Assembly: GCA_037074765.1 (NCBI GenBank)
Contig: JBAMDO010000007.1
Coordinates: 186,001 to 250,000, forward strand
Direction of reading: 5' to 3'
DNA length: 64,000 nucleotides
Source: Mansonella perstans
Taxonomy: Eukaryota > Nematoda > Chromadorea > Rhabditida > Onchocercidae
Shown piece after piece: positions 1 through 12,600 of this stretch; position 1 is the first letter of the stretch, and each line of letters starts with the position of its first letter. A program made the translations under genes and the position numbers. The notes beneath the pieces were generated by a model, which searched no databases, was not told the DNA's origin, and saw only the letters and a program-made list of their open reading frames with translations.

Positions 1-1120
1 AAGAGATAAATGATAAGAACCGATTATAAATAATGGAACTAAAGTGTCCACTTCTTTTTCAGTTTTTGTAACTGACAAATTGCAGATGCTTGATAGTGAA
101 AGATGGCCACATTTTGTTGAATGAAACTGTCAATTTTTTGTTCAAATGTCTTTGAAGTCGAGATTAGAAGCAGGATATTGACAATGATTAGATGTCATAA
201 ATATATTGGAACAAAAAGAAGCAGAAAATAGCCATTTCAAGATTTCAGTGCTTTTGATCTTAATCGTTTAGAATGGACACCAATTAAATACCTCTTTATT
301 GATTATCGAATGCGGCAGTAGAGATGCAATCAGGCAGTACTGAAGTGATATTTACATAGAAATGTGAATATTTTCAAAATAGTCCCGCTTTTCAATCTCA
401 ACAATTACAACTGAAGAAAAGACAAACGAATCATCTCATGTCGGAATGAAAGTATTATTGAATCGACGTAAGTGTAAAAGAAGTGACTATGATCTGCTAC
501 CAAATAAATAAAACTTCATTGCTTCATTTCTGCTTTTTCAATCACATTTGCAGTGAACTTTCACTAAAATAGATAAGAATTTTGGCTTCATAAATTGAAA
601 TGTAATCAGAAAGAAGGAAAGAAAAAATGGCAGAAAAAATAAAATGAATTAATTTGGGTTGCACCATGAGGATAGAAAGTGGGAACATAACGATAAAAAC
701 GATGCGATGAAATATAGCGGTGACTTCTATTGCTGCATCCCTACAATTATTCGTAATCGTTAATTAGATAAAAAAGATGAATTAGCTGGAAATAACTGAA
801 ATAATAGCATTGATAACAGAATTTTTAGTGATTGTAGCAAAGCGAGAAGAAATACAGCAATTTTTTCTGATTATTTTAACATCACTTTCGAAATAAACCA
901 TATCTCGGTTATCATCAACAAAATTCATTCACTGACTGCATGTAAGTGAAACAAAATGCTTTTTCAAATTTCCATATTTCGTTCTTTTGTATCTACTTCA
1001 CCGGTCAGTTGTTGCTCTTACACTCTGTTGAATAATTCATAGATGGGATGAAAAGATTAATACAGATTTGTTGCTCAATCTTTCCCCAAGCAATCTGATT
1101 TTCTAGATTGCTTAAATGAG

Positions 1121-1146
1121 AAAAAAAAAAAAAAAAAAAAAAAAAA
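1121..1146. repeat. Poly-A homopolymer run
   Basis: An uninterrupted run of 26 A residues is visible. A run of similar length lies at 63383-63407 and shorter ones near 9108 and 30223. These are simple sequence. Reverse-strand frames that cross them show false phenylalanine stretches. Confidence 0.9.
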
Positions 1147-2358
1147 CGGATTTTGCTTATATTAGCGGAAATATCAGTGCCCAAGACGGTAGAGTAACTT
1201 GTTAAAAATATAAAAACCAACTAGTGTAGAACAGTATGGTTGTTACGAACTGCAAATGCGATGATTGACATAGCTCATTTAACCTTCGATGATTTTATTC
1301 TAATTACCTCTTTTTAATAAATAGAAAAACTCATTAAAAAAGAGTGCTTCAAAACAATATTAAATTCAAAATCTTATCAAAACTTATTTCATAAGCGAAA
1401 TTTACAATACTGTCAATATTTTGTATGAATCGTGGGAGATTAATGCAAATTAAAGTGAAAAGAGGAAAACGATTAAAATGTGGCTTTTTTAATATTTATG
1501 GCAATGTGTTCAATATTTTGTCCAATAAATCAAATTATTTCCTCGTTGATTCAAGCAATTAATCAAAATATTACCACATTTGCGCATTGTTCCACACAAA
1601 ATCAGTATTAATATATGCTGAAATAAATGCTGGTTTCATTCGTGTTGTTCTTATTTCCGTCTGATCAAAACGACATTGTAATTTCTGGCATAAAACTTTT
1701 TAACGAAATTAAAATAAGTAAGTTTATTCTTGTGGAAAAAGTGCAAGATGTCATCTGCAATTTCTGTTTACATTGATCCATTTAAAAATTTGTTCTACTT
1801 CAAAATCTATTTCTTTCAAGTTGCTGCTTCTATTTATCAGCATCAAGAACTAAACAATTTGAATTACGGTATGAACAAATACATTGCTATTTATGCAGCT
1901 ACACTGATAAATAAATGCATTGTTTGTTGTAAAGGTAACGCAGTGAAACAAATTTGTAGATTTTACTTGTATGCTTTTGCATACTTTGCTTCCTTTTTTG
2001 AATAACTCTTGGCCTTTTTGGGCTTAGTCCAAACAGGAGAGAGAATGAAAAATTGGAGTACTGAATAATGAGAGACACCAGTGCTGACACAAACACTTCC
2101 TGTCACCTCTCTCCAACTCCATTACGCGTTAATGTCAAGAAATGAAAAGTTTTCCAAGGGTGAGCAAATTTCTACCGCATTTTAATATGTCACCAACACT
2201 GCGGCGACCGTTTTTCCACTTTGTAGCCACTGATAATTACTCCAAACTCTTTGTTCTTTAAATGAATGATCACCATTGTTTAAAGTCGCCATTTTAAATT
2301 TTTTAAAAAAGGCGTGCATAGAGACAATATAGACAATATAGACATCTTCGTATTGGAC

Positions 2359-2447
2359 ATACACACGCAGCATGCATATATATACACGCACGCATGCATA
2401 CACATATACACGCAGGCATGAACATGCATAGACACGCACACGCACAT
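2359..2447. repeat. CA/TG-rich microsatellite-like tract
   Basis: An irregular alternation of CA, CG and TA dinucleotides with several GCATGCAT-like cores runs through this segment. It is degenerate rather than a pure microsatellite. A reverse-strand open frame across it is compositional. Confidence 0.7.
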
Positions 2448-3626
2448 CCCATCCGCTTTTTTTTTGAAAAAAAATTTGAAGAGAGACATAAGTGATGTCA
2501 AATGCCGTGCACGAATACTTCCTGTCTTTCTTCGGTACTAATAAAAGCGACGATCTTTTGAATGCACACTTTGACACTGATATTCTTTCAATAGAAACTT
2601 TAATTTGTCATATCGAAAACTTTGTCGAAAAGTCATTGCAATCATTTTATAGTATGATAGTACCATCAAAATGAGTTAGACGTTTTTGATTTTTGATTAG
2701 AGCAAGCTGACTTATTTTACATATTTAGTAAACAATAGCTCCAAAGTTGATATCAAATTCTAATTTACCAAATATAAGATAATGCATGGAAAAAACTATT
2801 TAGAACTTCCATCATCAGTGCTACCTTCTGGGATTATTGCAATAAGTTCATTATATGGACGAAAAAGCTTTTTTGTTTAGCACATGTTGACTTGAAATAT
2901 GGAAAGTATGTTTTGCAGAGAAAAATAAATATTTGCAATTCTGCAACGACTTCCGGTACTTCTGCCGTTAACTGGATTGTGCAAGGACTGATAATCAAAT
3001 TTGAAACAGTTATTCATTAAGGAGATGCCCTTTCACTACGCTTTTTTTTTTTTTAAATAAAAAGACCTTCTTACACAAAAAAGCTAGTGATGAAATTTCC
3101 CTTGTTGCATCTTTCTTTTTATGATTTCCTGCTTTCCGAACTCCTGAACTTGCTTCCCCCAGTGTTCTTTTTGTTCTTCCTCTTCCTTTTCCTCATCTTT
3201 TCTTCCTTCTCCTCTGTTTTCCATTCTCGCCTTTTCCAAATATAAAATTACTCTACTCTCACAGATTCTTGATTGCAATCACCTTTATTATCAGCGCCAT
3301 CCCTATCCTATCTCAATTACTATCAACTGATTAAATAAATAGGAAAAAGTTGCTATATTGCAATCATCAACTTCATCATCAAGAACAAAAGATAATTACA
3401 ACAGCGGCAACAGTAACGACATCGATAACGATAATGACGAGACGCGACACGACGAATAGCGACACCTAAGGCCTAACAGTGAAAAGTTCCACCTCCTATT
3501 CACCATTACTTTTTTGTGTCTTCGATATCAGACAAGCGCTAAAGCACGGTGTTTTACACACAGTTCATTTCCACCTGAGCCAGTCAACAACAACAGTTAC
3601 AACAGCCACTACTGTTTCCGCTTATT

Positions 3627-6600
3627 ATGCATGTAAAAGAAACGGAAGTGACTTTTGCACCTCTTTTCCACTTTTTCCTTCTCAGTTTTTACTGCCAGGT
3701 AGGTACCATATTAGCATTTATGTGATAATTGCAACTAGTAAAATTAGAAGAACACTTTGCATTATTAGAGGCAATGATATCTTCTATATCACACTACTGC
3801 TTTCTCATAAATGATATTATTGAATAGAAATATTAATAATTCTAATCCACATTCTTCTATGGTTAGATGAACAAACTTTGCTTTGAATAAACAAATATAT
3901 TTTTCTCCTTATCTCTTAAATAAAGTATTTTCCATTTGGACTTTTCTGATTTCTTAAAAATAATTCTTCTTTGATAATATATTTCAACTGATTTTGCCTT
4001 TATTTTTTAAAAAATCTGGGGAATCCGTTCATGTATTTCGATTAATGTCGCAAAAAAATATCTATCATTTGAATATTTAGAACTTATCAAATTCTCACTT
4101 TTTTCAACTTTGCTCGTAAATTAGTCGATGACATGCTTTGTGCACCTAATCTTTAAAAGTGCTTATTATATTTTACGCAAAAAACGGACCAATAATTTAT
4201 TTGAAGAAAATTTATACGATTTTGGTCTAAAAAACAGCACTATTCTTGACAACTTTCGGACTTTAATTATGTTCGCATTTTTTAAGTTGAATGTGAGAGA
4301 AACATTTTAATGTTCGCCGAAAACGTTCTAAATACACATCGAAGTGTATTTTTGCAGATAAAACATATTTCCGGTGATGTGGTGTGTGCATTATGTTTCC
4401 GATAATGAATTACTAGATGTCAAGGTTGATTCTGTGTCGTCAAGTTGACAATTAACTTGCTTAACCGACACATGCATCTGAACTTTGGCCATTTAGGCAA
4501 TGATTTTGAAAATGTTTTACGGTATAAATCATTTTTTAGATGCTGAAAAATTGTTATTCTTTTATGGCATTTCATTGCTTTAAGTTTGCTTTATTCCTGT
4601 GAGTTTTATTAAAAGGTTGAAAATACTCTTTTTTATAATTTGTTTCATTTTTTGTTTTTTTTTGTAAAGATTTTTTTTACATTGCTTCTTCTTATCAGAG
4701 GTTACCTTGTATTTTTTTCGATAAAACTTTTTTGCTGATCTATAATTGCACACTAGATTGTAGTGTTACATGCGTTATAAAGATTTATGACAAGATGACC
4801 TCTGATCTTAAAATAACTTAAGTGCTGAAAAAAAATCAGATAACCTTGAGGCATATTATTTCGCCGTTTTATTTGTTCTGGACTTGAACTTAAAATCCAT
4901 TTCCGTTTTTCTCTAATTATATTTCCAGTTTTTTTTGCTTCAGTGTTTCAAAAATATTTGTAATTAGTAAAACACTAATTTTATGATTTTACTGTAGTTC
5001 AGTATTATGAGTCATTGCGATTAAATTACGACGACTGACAATGACGGATTGATATCAGCTTTAATATAAATTATTTGCGATTATTGGATAACTGTAAAAT
5101 TGCGCATGGCTATCTATAAAGTACACTAATTAGAAAAATTAGAATAAATATTATGAACATTATCCATAGAAGGGCTGTTCATTATTTATCTTAGAAATAT
5201 TGGTATTATGATGTACTATTCAGCACTGAACTTCTTAACTGTAGTATAAAGAATAATGAACTAAGCATATAGGGGCAGTAGATGTTAAATATGAACAGAA
5301 AATTGTAGCAGTGACAAGAAAAATAAATGTGCTACAAACAAATAATGTACTCTTCTGATCAGAACGAAAATTATTCATTGCAGTTACTAGAATCAACAAC
5401 AGCTCCACTTCTTTCATCGGAAGAATTGCGGTATACATTTGGTGTGCACACCTTCTCTGACGGTACGTGTTAGCTTTATTAACAATCTATTACTTATTCA
5501 GATCCAATCTTAATGTAATACCCTGCTTCAATACATTCGTACGTATCAGAAATCCAAGTATAAGAAGAAATTTTACACACTGTGTGAACTTCCGGAATGT
5601 TTCATTCTTTCATTGCTCTTGCATGTTTTTTATTAACACTATAGTACTCATAAAAGGCTTTTCTTTTTTCTTCCATTAAAATTTAGCAATTACTTTTGCG
5701 CTTATTAAAATATAATGTTAATAAAAATCATAGTGATGAAAGATTGATAAATAATGATTTGCGGTAAAAGGAGCTTATTGATATTTGGGAAACCCAAAGT
5801 TTTTGGTCGGCGATGTGGATTTGGTATCAAAATAGTATTTGGTAAATGGAGGAAAGGTGCAAACCTTGCCAGTTTTAGGGAATAGAGTGAATCGGAAATG
5901 AAGTTAGCTTCAGGCTTTTTTACTTGCTATTAAATGTTATTCAAAATCGGCGAAATTTTCGCTTACGATATATTTTTGCAGTGCCTCAACATGAAGAAAC
6001 ATATCCGGAAACAGAATATTCAGAAGATGGTCAATTAAAGGCGCTTCGCATAACTATCCACGGAAAGCAAATAAACTTCACGTTACATCCAACTATTCAA
6101 TCGCTTGTATCACCGCATTTGAAGACCGTTTACCGGAATGCTTATGGTGGTGGAAAATTGGATGTTGGACTGCAACCAAATAGCTGCCATTATCAGCATA
6201 TGTCAAAAGAAATGTATGCAGCTATTAGCAACTGTGATGGGAAACTTGTTAGTGCTTATTAGAACTTATATTACTTCTATATTACTTGGACACTTACATC
6301 AATCTCCGACTATCAGTAACCAAAAGATATGAAAGTATTTTGGAGTAATGTATGAATTCGTTCGTAGATTCTTCAACAAGCACGAAACAGTAAGAAAATG
6401 AGTGAAAAGGATTACAATAAATTTTGGAGAAAATTGAGAATACTTTGCGAAATGCGTTTATGTGGAATAAAATCATGTAAAAATTTTGCGATTAGCCATT
6501 GATAAGATAATGATTAGAAAATGTTCTCTGGTCACTCCTCATTTCTTTTGCTCAAATATTTTCTATAGCTCGAACAATCAAGCACACGTAAAATTGTATA

Positions 6601-9600
6601 TCACTTTTTAACTTTCCGTAGTTTTTGGTGAACTTATTTGAAAGAGATATCATATAGAATTATGAATGTAATGGAAAAACCAATTTTACCTAATTTAAAT
6701 GTTGCGTGTGAATAATAGAAAGTCGTAGGAGGTCCTGACATGGACCTTTACTTACGAAGCTTTCAAAAAAGATTTCATTTTTTTGATTTCCATTTTGAAC
6801 TGACATTCTTTGTGAAGAACAGCTCTCAGGCAAAGAAGTGTTTAAGATGAGACAGTTTTATTTTAAGGTTATAATTTTACTCCATTGAAAACTATATAAA
6901 CAGAAGTTAAATTAAAAGCTTATATTTGTTTTTATAAAGAAACATGAAAAATTTTGTAAAATATTAAGTGATCGATGATGTCTTCCTCAAAATTCCAAAA
7001 ATTTCTTAATTGGAGATGAGTAATAAAATATTAAAATGATTCGAAATTCAAGATAGTGAATAGTCATTTTTCAGAAGGGTACAATTGTGATGCCAGATGA
7101 GGTTTACGTGTTACATCCATTACCCGATCGTCATGTTTATCAATATGATCGGAATAATCGGAATGGTACATTCTACAACTTATGCTAGATACTAGTTTGT
7201 TTATTCAGAAGTAATTAAAATAAATCCCACAAAAATTTTAGATTCGCATCCCGGATTGCATGTGATTTATAAACGTGAAGCGGCGCAAAAACAATTTTGC
7301 GGCCTGGGGTCGACAATTACATCGGCGGAGCTCGCCGAAGAGGAGAACGAAGTGAACGAAGATGTGTACGCAGTTGGACAACGCCTCAGTGAGGAAGGCG
7401 AACTCATTGTTAGTTAATATCGCTTGTTTGCAAGGAAATTATTGCAAAATCTGAATGATTTTTGAAATTTTAACGAGTGTATAGAGATTACTTAAATTTC
7501 ATAAATTTTTATGGAGATTCATTGGGATGCTCCCTAACAGTGCAATCTCACTTCTCTCTAGATAATCGTATTTTTTTTCATTTTTCCATCGCCTTTGAGC
7601 AAGTATGCTCACATTTTTGGCAAATACCATCATCCCTGAATAAAAATAATTTTTTCCAATAAAAAGTAGCAAGATACAAAATGAATTCGGACTAAAGTTC
7701 TACTATTCTTTTAAAGTTCCGATTTAGATTTCAACTCTTTAAATGAAAGTAAAATTGAACCTAACATATTTATTTTTAGCTGCATCATCAGAGATAAATT
7801 AATTAGCAAAGAGGAGAGGGAATGGTTGAAATATTTTTGAAATTAAATCCATTGAGAGAAAAACGACTCACCAGTCAAGTTATTATTATGTTGTTAATTT
7901 ATAGTTCTTAATTGCCATTACTTTTACAAAGAAGATACAGCCACTATTATTGTAGTAATGCTGCGGCAATAACTTCTATAGTAACCTATGCATTATTTCT
8001 GAAAAGAAGTACTTTGCAAAACAGTTGTTTCGAGTTCTTCCGTTATTGCTAATGCCTTTTTCCCTATCCATTCGTCACTTAAGAATTAACAATAGTTTAT
8101 TAGCAATTCTAGAATTTCAATTGATGAAATGGTGCTAAAAACTCCCAAACCACTGAAAGTAAGGAAGAGTGTGCGAATGGAAAAAGTACCGAAAAATATT
8201 TTTTCCTTTATAAAACATAGAATTTAAGAGGTACATACAAGGAAAAGAGAAATGTGCGCAGTCAGTCATAGACTTGAACAGTAGTGCTTGGAAAGAAACG
8301 TTTCTGAGGATTGCTAAAAGAGTAAAGAAAAAGAAGAAAATTCCTTGATATAAGTTATAGCATGTTATCACTCAATTAAGAACATTGAAATTCAAGGGAT
8401 TTGTAATGGTCGTTTTTGAGTAATGTCAAAAAATTCCAACAAATAACGATGTAATTTTGTACATTCAAGGATATACTAAGTTCATTTTGCAGCTTGCGAA
8501 GTGAAGCTTGCAAAACTCTGACACTTATTCTATAGAAGTTTACATACTTACGAACGAATACTTCTTCAAACATTCTGTTCCATTCTATTTTCGAAAGTTG
8601 ATTGTTACTATGCTGTAATTATTTCAAGTTTACTTTTCAGGTAGAATTAGCAATATTCGTGGATGAAATGTTATGGAAACTTTTTAACAGTAAATACGGA
8701 ATAGATGCAAGTAATAAACTCCAAGATTATGCATTAACAATGCTCAACAATATACAAATTATGTACCATCAACCAAGCGCCATTCCGAAACTTTCATTTC
8801 ACGTAGTGAGATTCGAAGTGCTTACCACTCAGCCGGTATCATTTTTCCGTTCGGTTTTTCTAACTCTCGAAATCGACTGTGTCTAAAATTTTCTATACAA
8901 TTCTCACATTTTAACGATTAGCATTATCGGTTAATTGTCAAGGAAACTGGTCAATAATTTTGTGGAAGTGATTCAAGGATTAAATGAAATATGCTATTTT
9001 TTGAAAACAGAAAGAATTTGAAATATTAATTTCATTTCATGCAGAGAATATCAAAGAAATAGAAAATACACGAAGAAACTGCTGTTATTTTAGTAATTGT
9101 TGATTTCAAAAAAAAAAAAAAAAAGGGTTCAACACTTTAACTTTTATTTCGATAGCAATAATGGGACATATCAAGCAATTTTATTGCGCTTAACATTGCT
9201 TTGCTAAATAAATAATTAGTAATTAATCCGTCCAAAGTATCAAGTATTAATTCTCGCTCCATTCAAAGTATTAATTCTAGAGACCTAAATGTTATAGAGC
9301 ATCGAATTGACAAAAAAATAAATATATCTGAATGTGAATAAATTTCAGAGTACCATGGCAGGCCATTTGCACAATAACGGACATGCTCAAAAATACCTGG
9401 ACCGATTCTGCAAGTATCAACGAAGCTTAGGCTCGCGTGATTGGGATCACGCTTTGATGCTTACAGGGTTCATTTTCCATCACGTGCTTGACCGAGGCAA
9501 TGTTCTAGACTAATAAAGAATGTGTCTATGTAAATGAATTATGAATGATATAAATTTTTATGAATTGAAATAAATTAAGTCTTCTCAAGTAGTCGTTGAT

Positions 9601-12600
9601 GCCGAGATTCATTTTAGGTACGACATCCATCGTGGCTCTGGGTCGCGATCCATAAGCGGCATTGCTCGATTGGATGGCATGTGTGATCCGTGGAACACTT
9701 GCACCTTAGCTGAAGGACTCGATTTTACATCAGCTTTTATTGGAACCCATGAGCTTGGCCACAGGTAAATCATTTGCAAACATTTGATTTCCTGACTAAT
9801 TATTTCTTAGAAATGATTTATGACTAAATGTTGCAGCGTTGGTATGCGTCATGACGAGCCATACTGTCCAGCAAAACACATTATGAGTTCATCATTAGGT
9901 CCAGGAAAAGTAACTTGGTCTATTTGTAGTTTACGCGATTACCATGCATTCCTGCAACGTCTCGAGTAGGTACCATTATAAATTTATTATTTTCAATAAC
10001 CATGTGGTTCGAGTGCTGGTTTTATGTTTTATGGTGATTATTTCCAATTCAATTCGTTGTTTGTTTTTTTTCAATTTCTTCCGTTATGACTCAAATCGTT
10101 TTCAGTAGTCGCGGTAAAAATTGTTTACGAGTATCCAACTTACCACAGAAATTAACAATGAGAGCTGATCTGAAACCAGGACAGGTTTATAATGCAGATA
10201 CACAATGCTACATAATGCATGGGAAAGGATATCGACAGGTCGTTGTCATAACCATTTTAATCTTTTAAAAATAGATTGTCATTATAAATCGGATATTTTT
10301 TCGTAGTATTGCATTGCTATTGAAAGATTCGAGTATCAGTCTGCTACAACCGTCCAATCGCGTAGTAATTCTGAGCAATGACATTTATACAGTGCCTGAA
10401 TTTCACTAAATTTGTTTTATCATGGTTTTAAAATGCATTTAATAATCCACTGCTTTCTCAGCTCATATAAAGAATGAAAGTGAGCAAATTCAACGAAATT
10501 TGTTAAGAACGAACTTTCACTCACTGTTAATTTTAATTAAATCTACAAAACCATGAATTTATTTCAACACTTCTTTTGCAAGTCCTTGCAACCTTTGGCT
10601 TCGATTTTAATTGAAAGTCTAAGAAAATAAAAGTCTTTTTTCGTATACCATTTCACTTTTTTCTCTCTTGTAGATTTTGTCTTTAATAATGCAATCTCAG
10701 TCTTTTAATAAACAAATTTAAATAACTTTTTAATGTTTCTAATGATTTTAAGAAAGAGAACATCCAAAAAATGTTAAATTACGGAAATCCAGAATTTTAG
10801 TCTCGTTCAAGGGAAATAACTATTTAAAAAAGAAACAAACTGTTTCAAATACTTATTTAAAAAAGATTTTTTTTATAGATACTGGAGGAAATTAATGCCG
10901 CATGTTTCGTTCTTATAGGAAATTTAGCGTATAAGAGAACTTGACACCGACTTCATTTCAGTTTAAATTGATCCAGAGCAGTGCACAATATATTTATTAT
11001 AATGTAATCTTTTTTCTTTAAAATATAGATAGCCATATTTTTCGTTTATTTTTTGTTTTTAAACAAGAAAGATTAGATAGATTTGTTGTTAATCTAACTA
11101 GAAATAAGTTTCGAAAACTTTGGCCGTGATTTTCAACACAGACAAATTGCGTTTTCAAAGGGAACATTTTTTTTGTCAGCAGAACTACGCCTTACTCGAA
11201 AACTTTTTTATATTCACCTTTCTCGTACAGTTCACAAAAACCAAAATTGCTGGTTTTGTATCGAATATTAAATTTAGCTATCAAGTAAGATCTGAATCAG
11301 TTTTTTTTTGAAATCATTGATTCGGCACTGATCATAGATCTTTTTCATTAAAAATCACTGATTATAAATGCTTCCTAAAGTTACTGTTACATTCGAGTCT
11401 TCTGAAAAGATGGAGAAATTCTAGATTCTTGTTTCGTTGGAATTAGCTATTCTTACACCGTGTTTGTACTTGACTTCTTTTCAAGATGTTTTCTGCGAAT
11501 GCTTATTCATCACTATCAATTTTCTTTTTTTCCTTTTATTTCATGAAAATATGGTAAAAAAATTACGTCAGCACAAGCTCATCTTAATTAATATTGCAAA
11601 GTAACTTAATGTGGAATTTATCATGAATAAGTATATTGAAGAAAATCAGTTAATACGATCTTTAAGACTAACTATTGTTAACTCCAGAAACTTTTTTTAA
11701 CGGTTGAAAAGTGGTGATAGAAATAATTTTCAAGCGTCATTGTAGGTTATTAATCGGCGAGTGATAAGCAAAAAAATTTATTGGAATATTCGGCTGAATA
11801 ATTATTTGAGCGACCGAGCTAATATTAGGTAAAAGAATAAAAATAGTGGGAAAAACTTCGCGTTGAATAAAGACGAAGAGTTACTTAGGAATAATTTTCA
11901 CGAAAAATAGTGAACTGAACGTTCTATAAACAGAATGTTTAGATGCTCACATATGAAAAGATTGCAATTGGTAAGGGCTCATATTTCCGACACATAGAAA
12001 ATATCGCTTTTAATCTGTCTTAAAATAGTTCTACAAAGAAGTTGAATTTTCTGGCAAAATACAGTTGGGATGAAACAAATCTATCATTCACAAATTCCGC
12101 AAGAACATTTTTCCACAATTTGCCTTCTATAGATTAGTCCACGACAAGATCATTATGATGGTATATGTTATATGATGTGGTGCGGACAATCGTCATTCGG
12201 CCGAATAATTACTTCTCATCCAGCTCTTGAAGGAACTTTCTGCGGTTCATCAAAATGGTGTGAACTTGGTCGATGTGTGCCATGGCCTAGAATTGGTCCT
12301 TCTCCAATACTCAAGGTTGTCCAACTTTTTTAGAGGAGTTCATATACTTAGAGCACAAATCTGCTTGAATTTATAGCTATTTAATTATGAGCAAGATTTG
12401 CAGATTAATAGCTGCGCTTGAAGCGGAGGATAATAACAAGTTAGATTACCATTTTGTACCAAAGCTTATATTATTTCATATTAGGGTACACTCAGTGTTT
12501 GCAAAAGCATTTAAAAAACCTGATTGTATTGGATTCAGCCTTCCTCAAAAATATCCTGTACCATTTATCAGTTGGAATTATTTTGCTACTATAGCGTATC

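Larger units (their letters stand above)
1..3626. other. Region without a recognised gene
   Basis: AT-rich sequence upstream of the ADAMTS gene. It holds a 26-base poly-A run, a CA/TG-rich microsatellite-like tract near 2.36-2.45 kb and only short open frames. None of these frames has a splice-compatible neighbour or a recognisable domain. It may include the promoter and 5' untranslated part of the ADAMTS gene. Confidence 0.5.

Noticed and set aside
2182..2577. 131-codon reverse-strand frame with alternating Val, Tyr, Cys and Arg
   Set aside because: Its core is the CA/TG-rich simple repeat. The C-terminal end faintly recalls a transposase helix (VWSNYQWLQSGK), but nothing else supports that.
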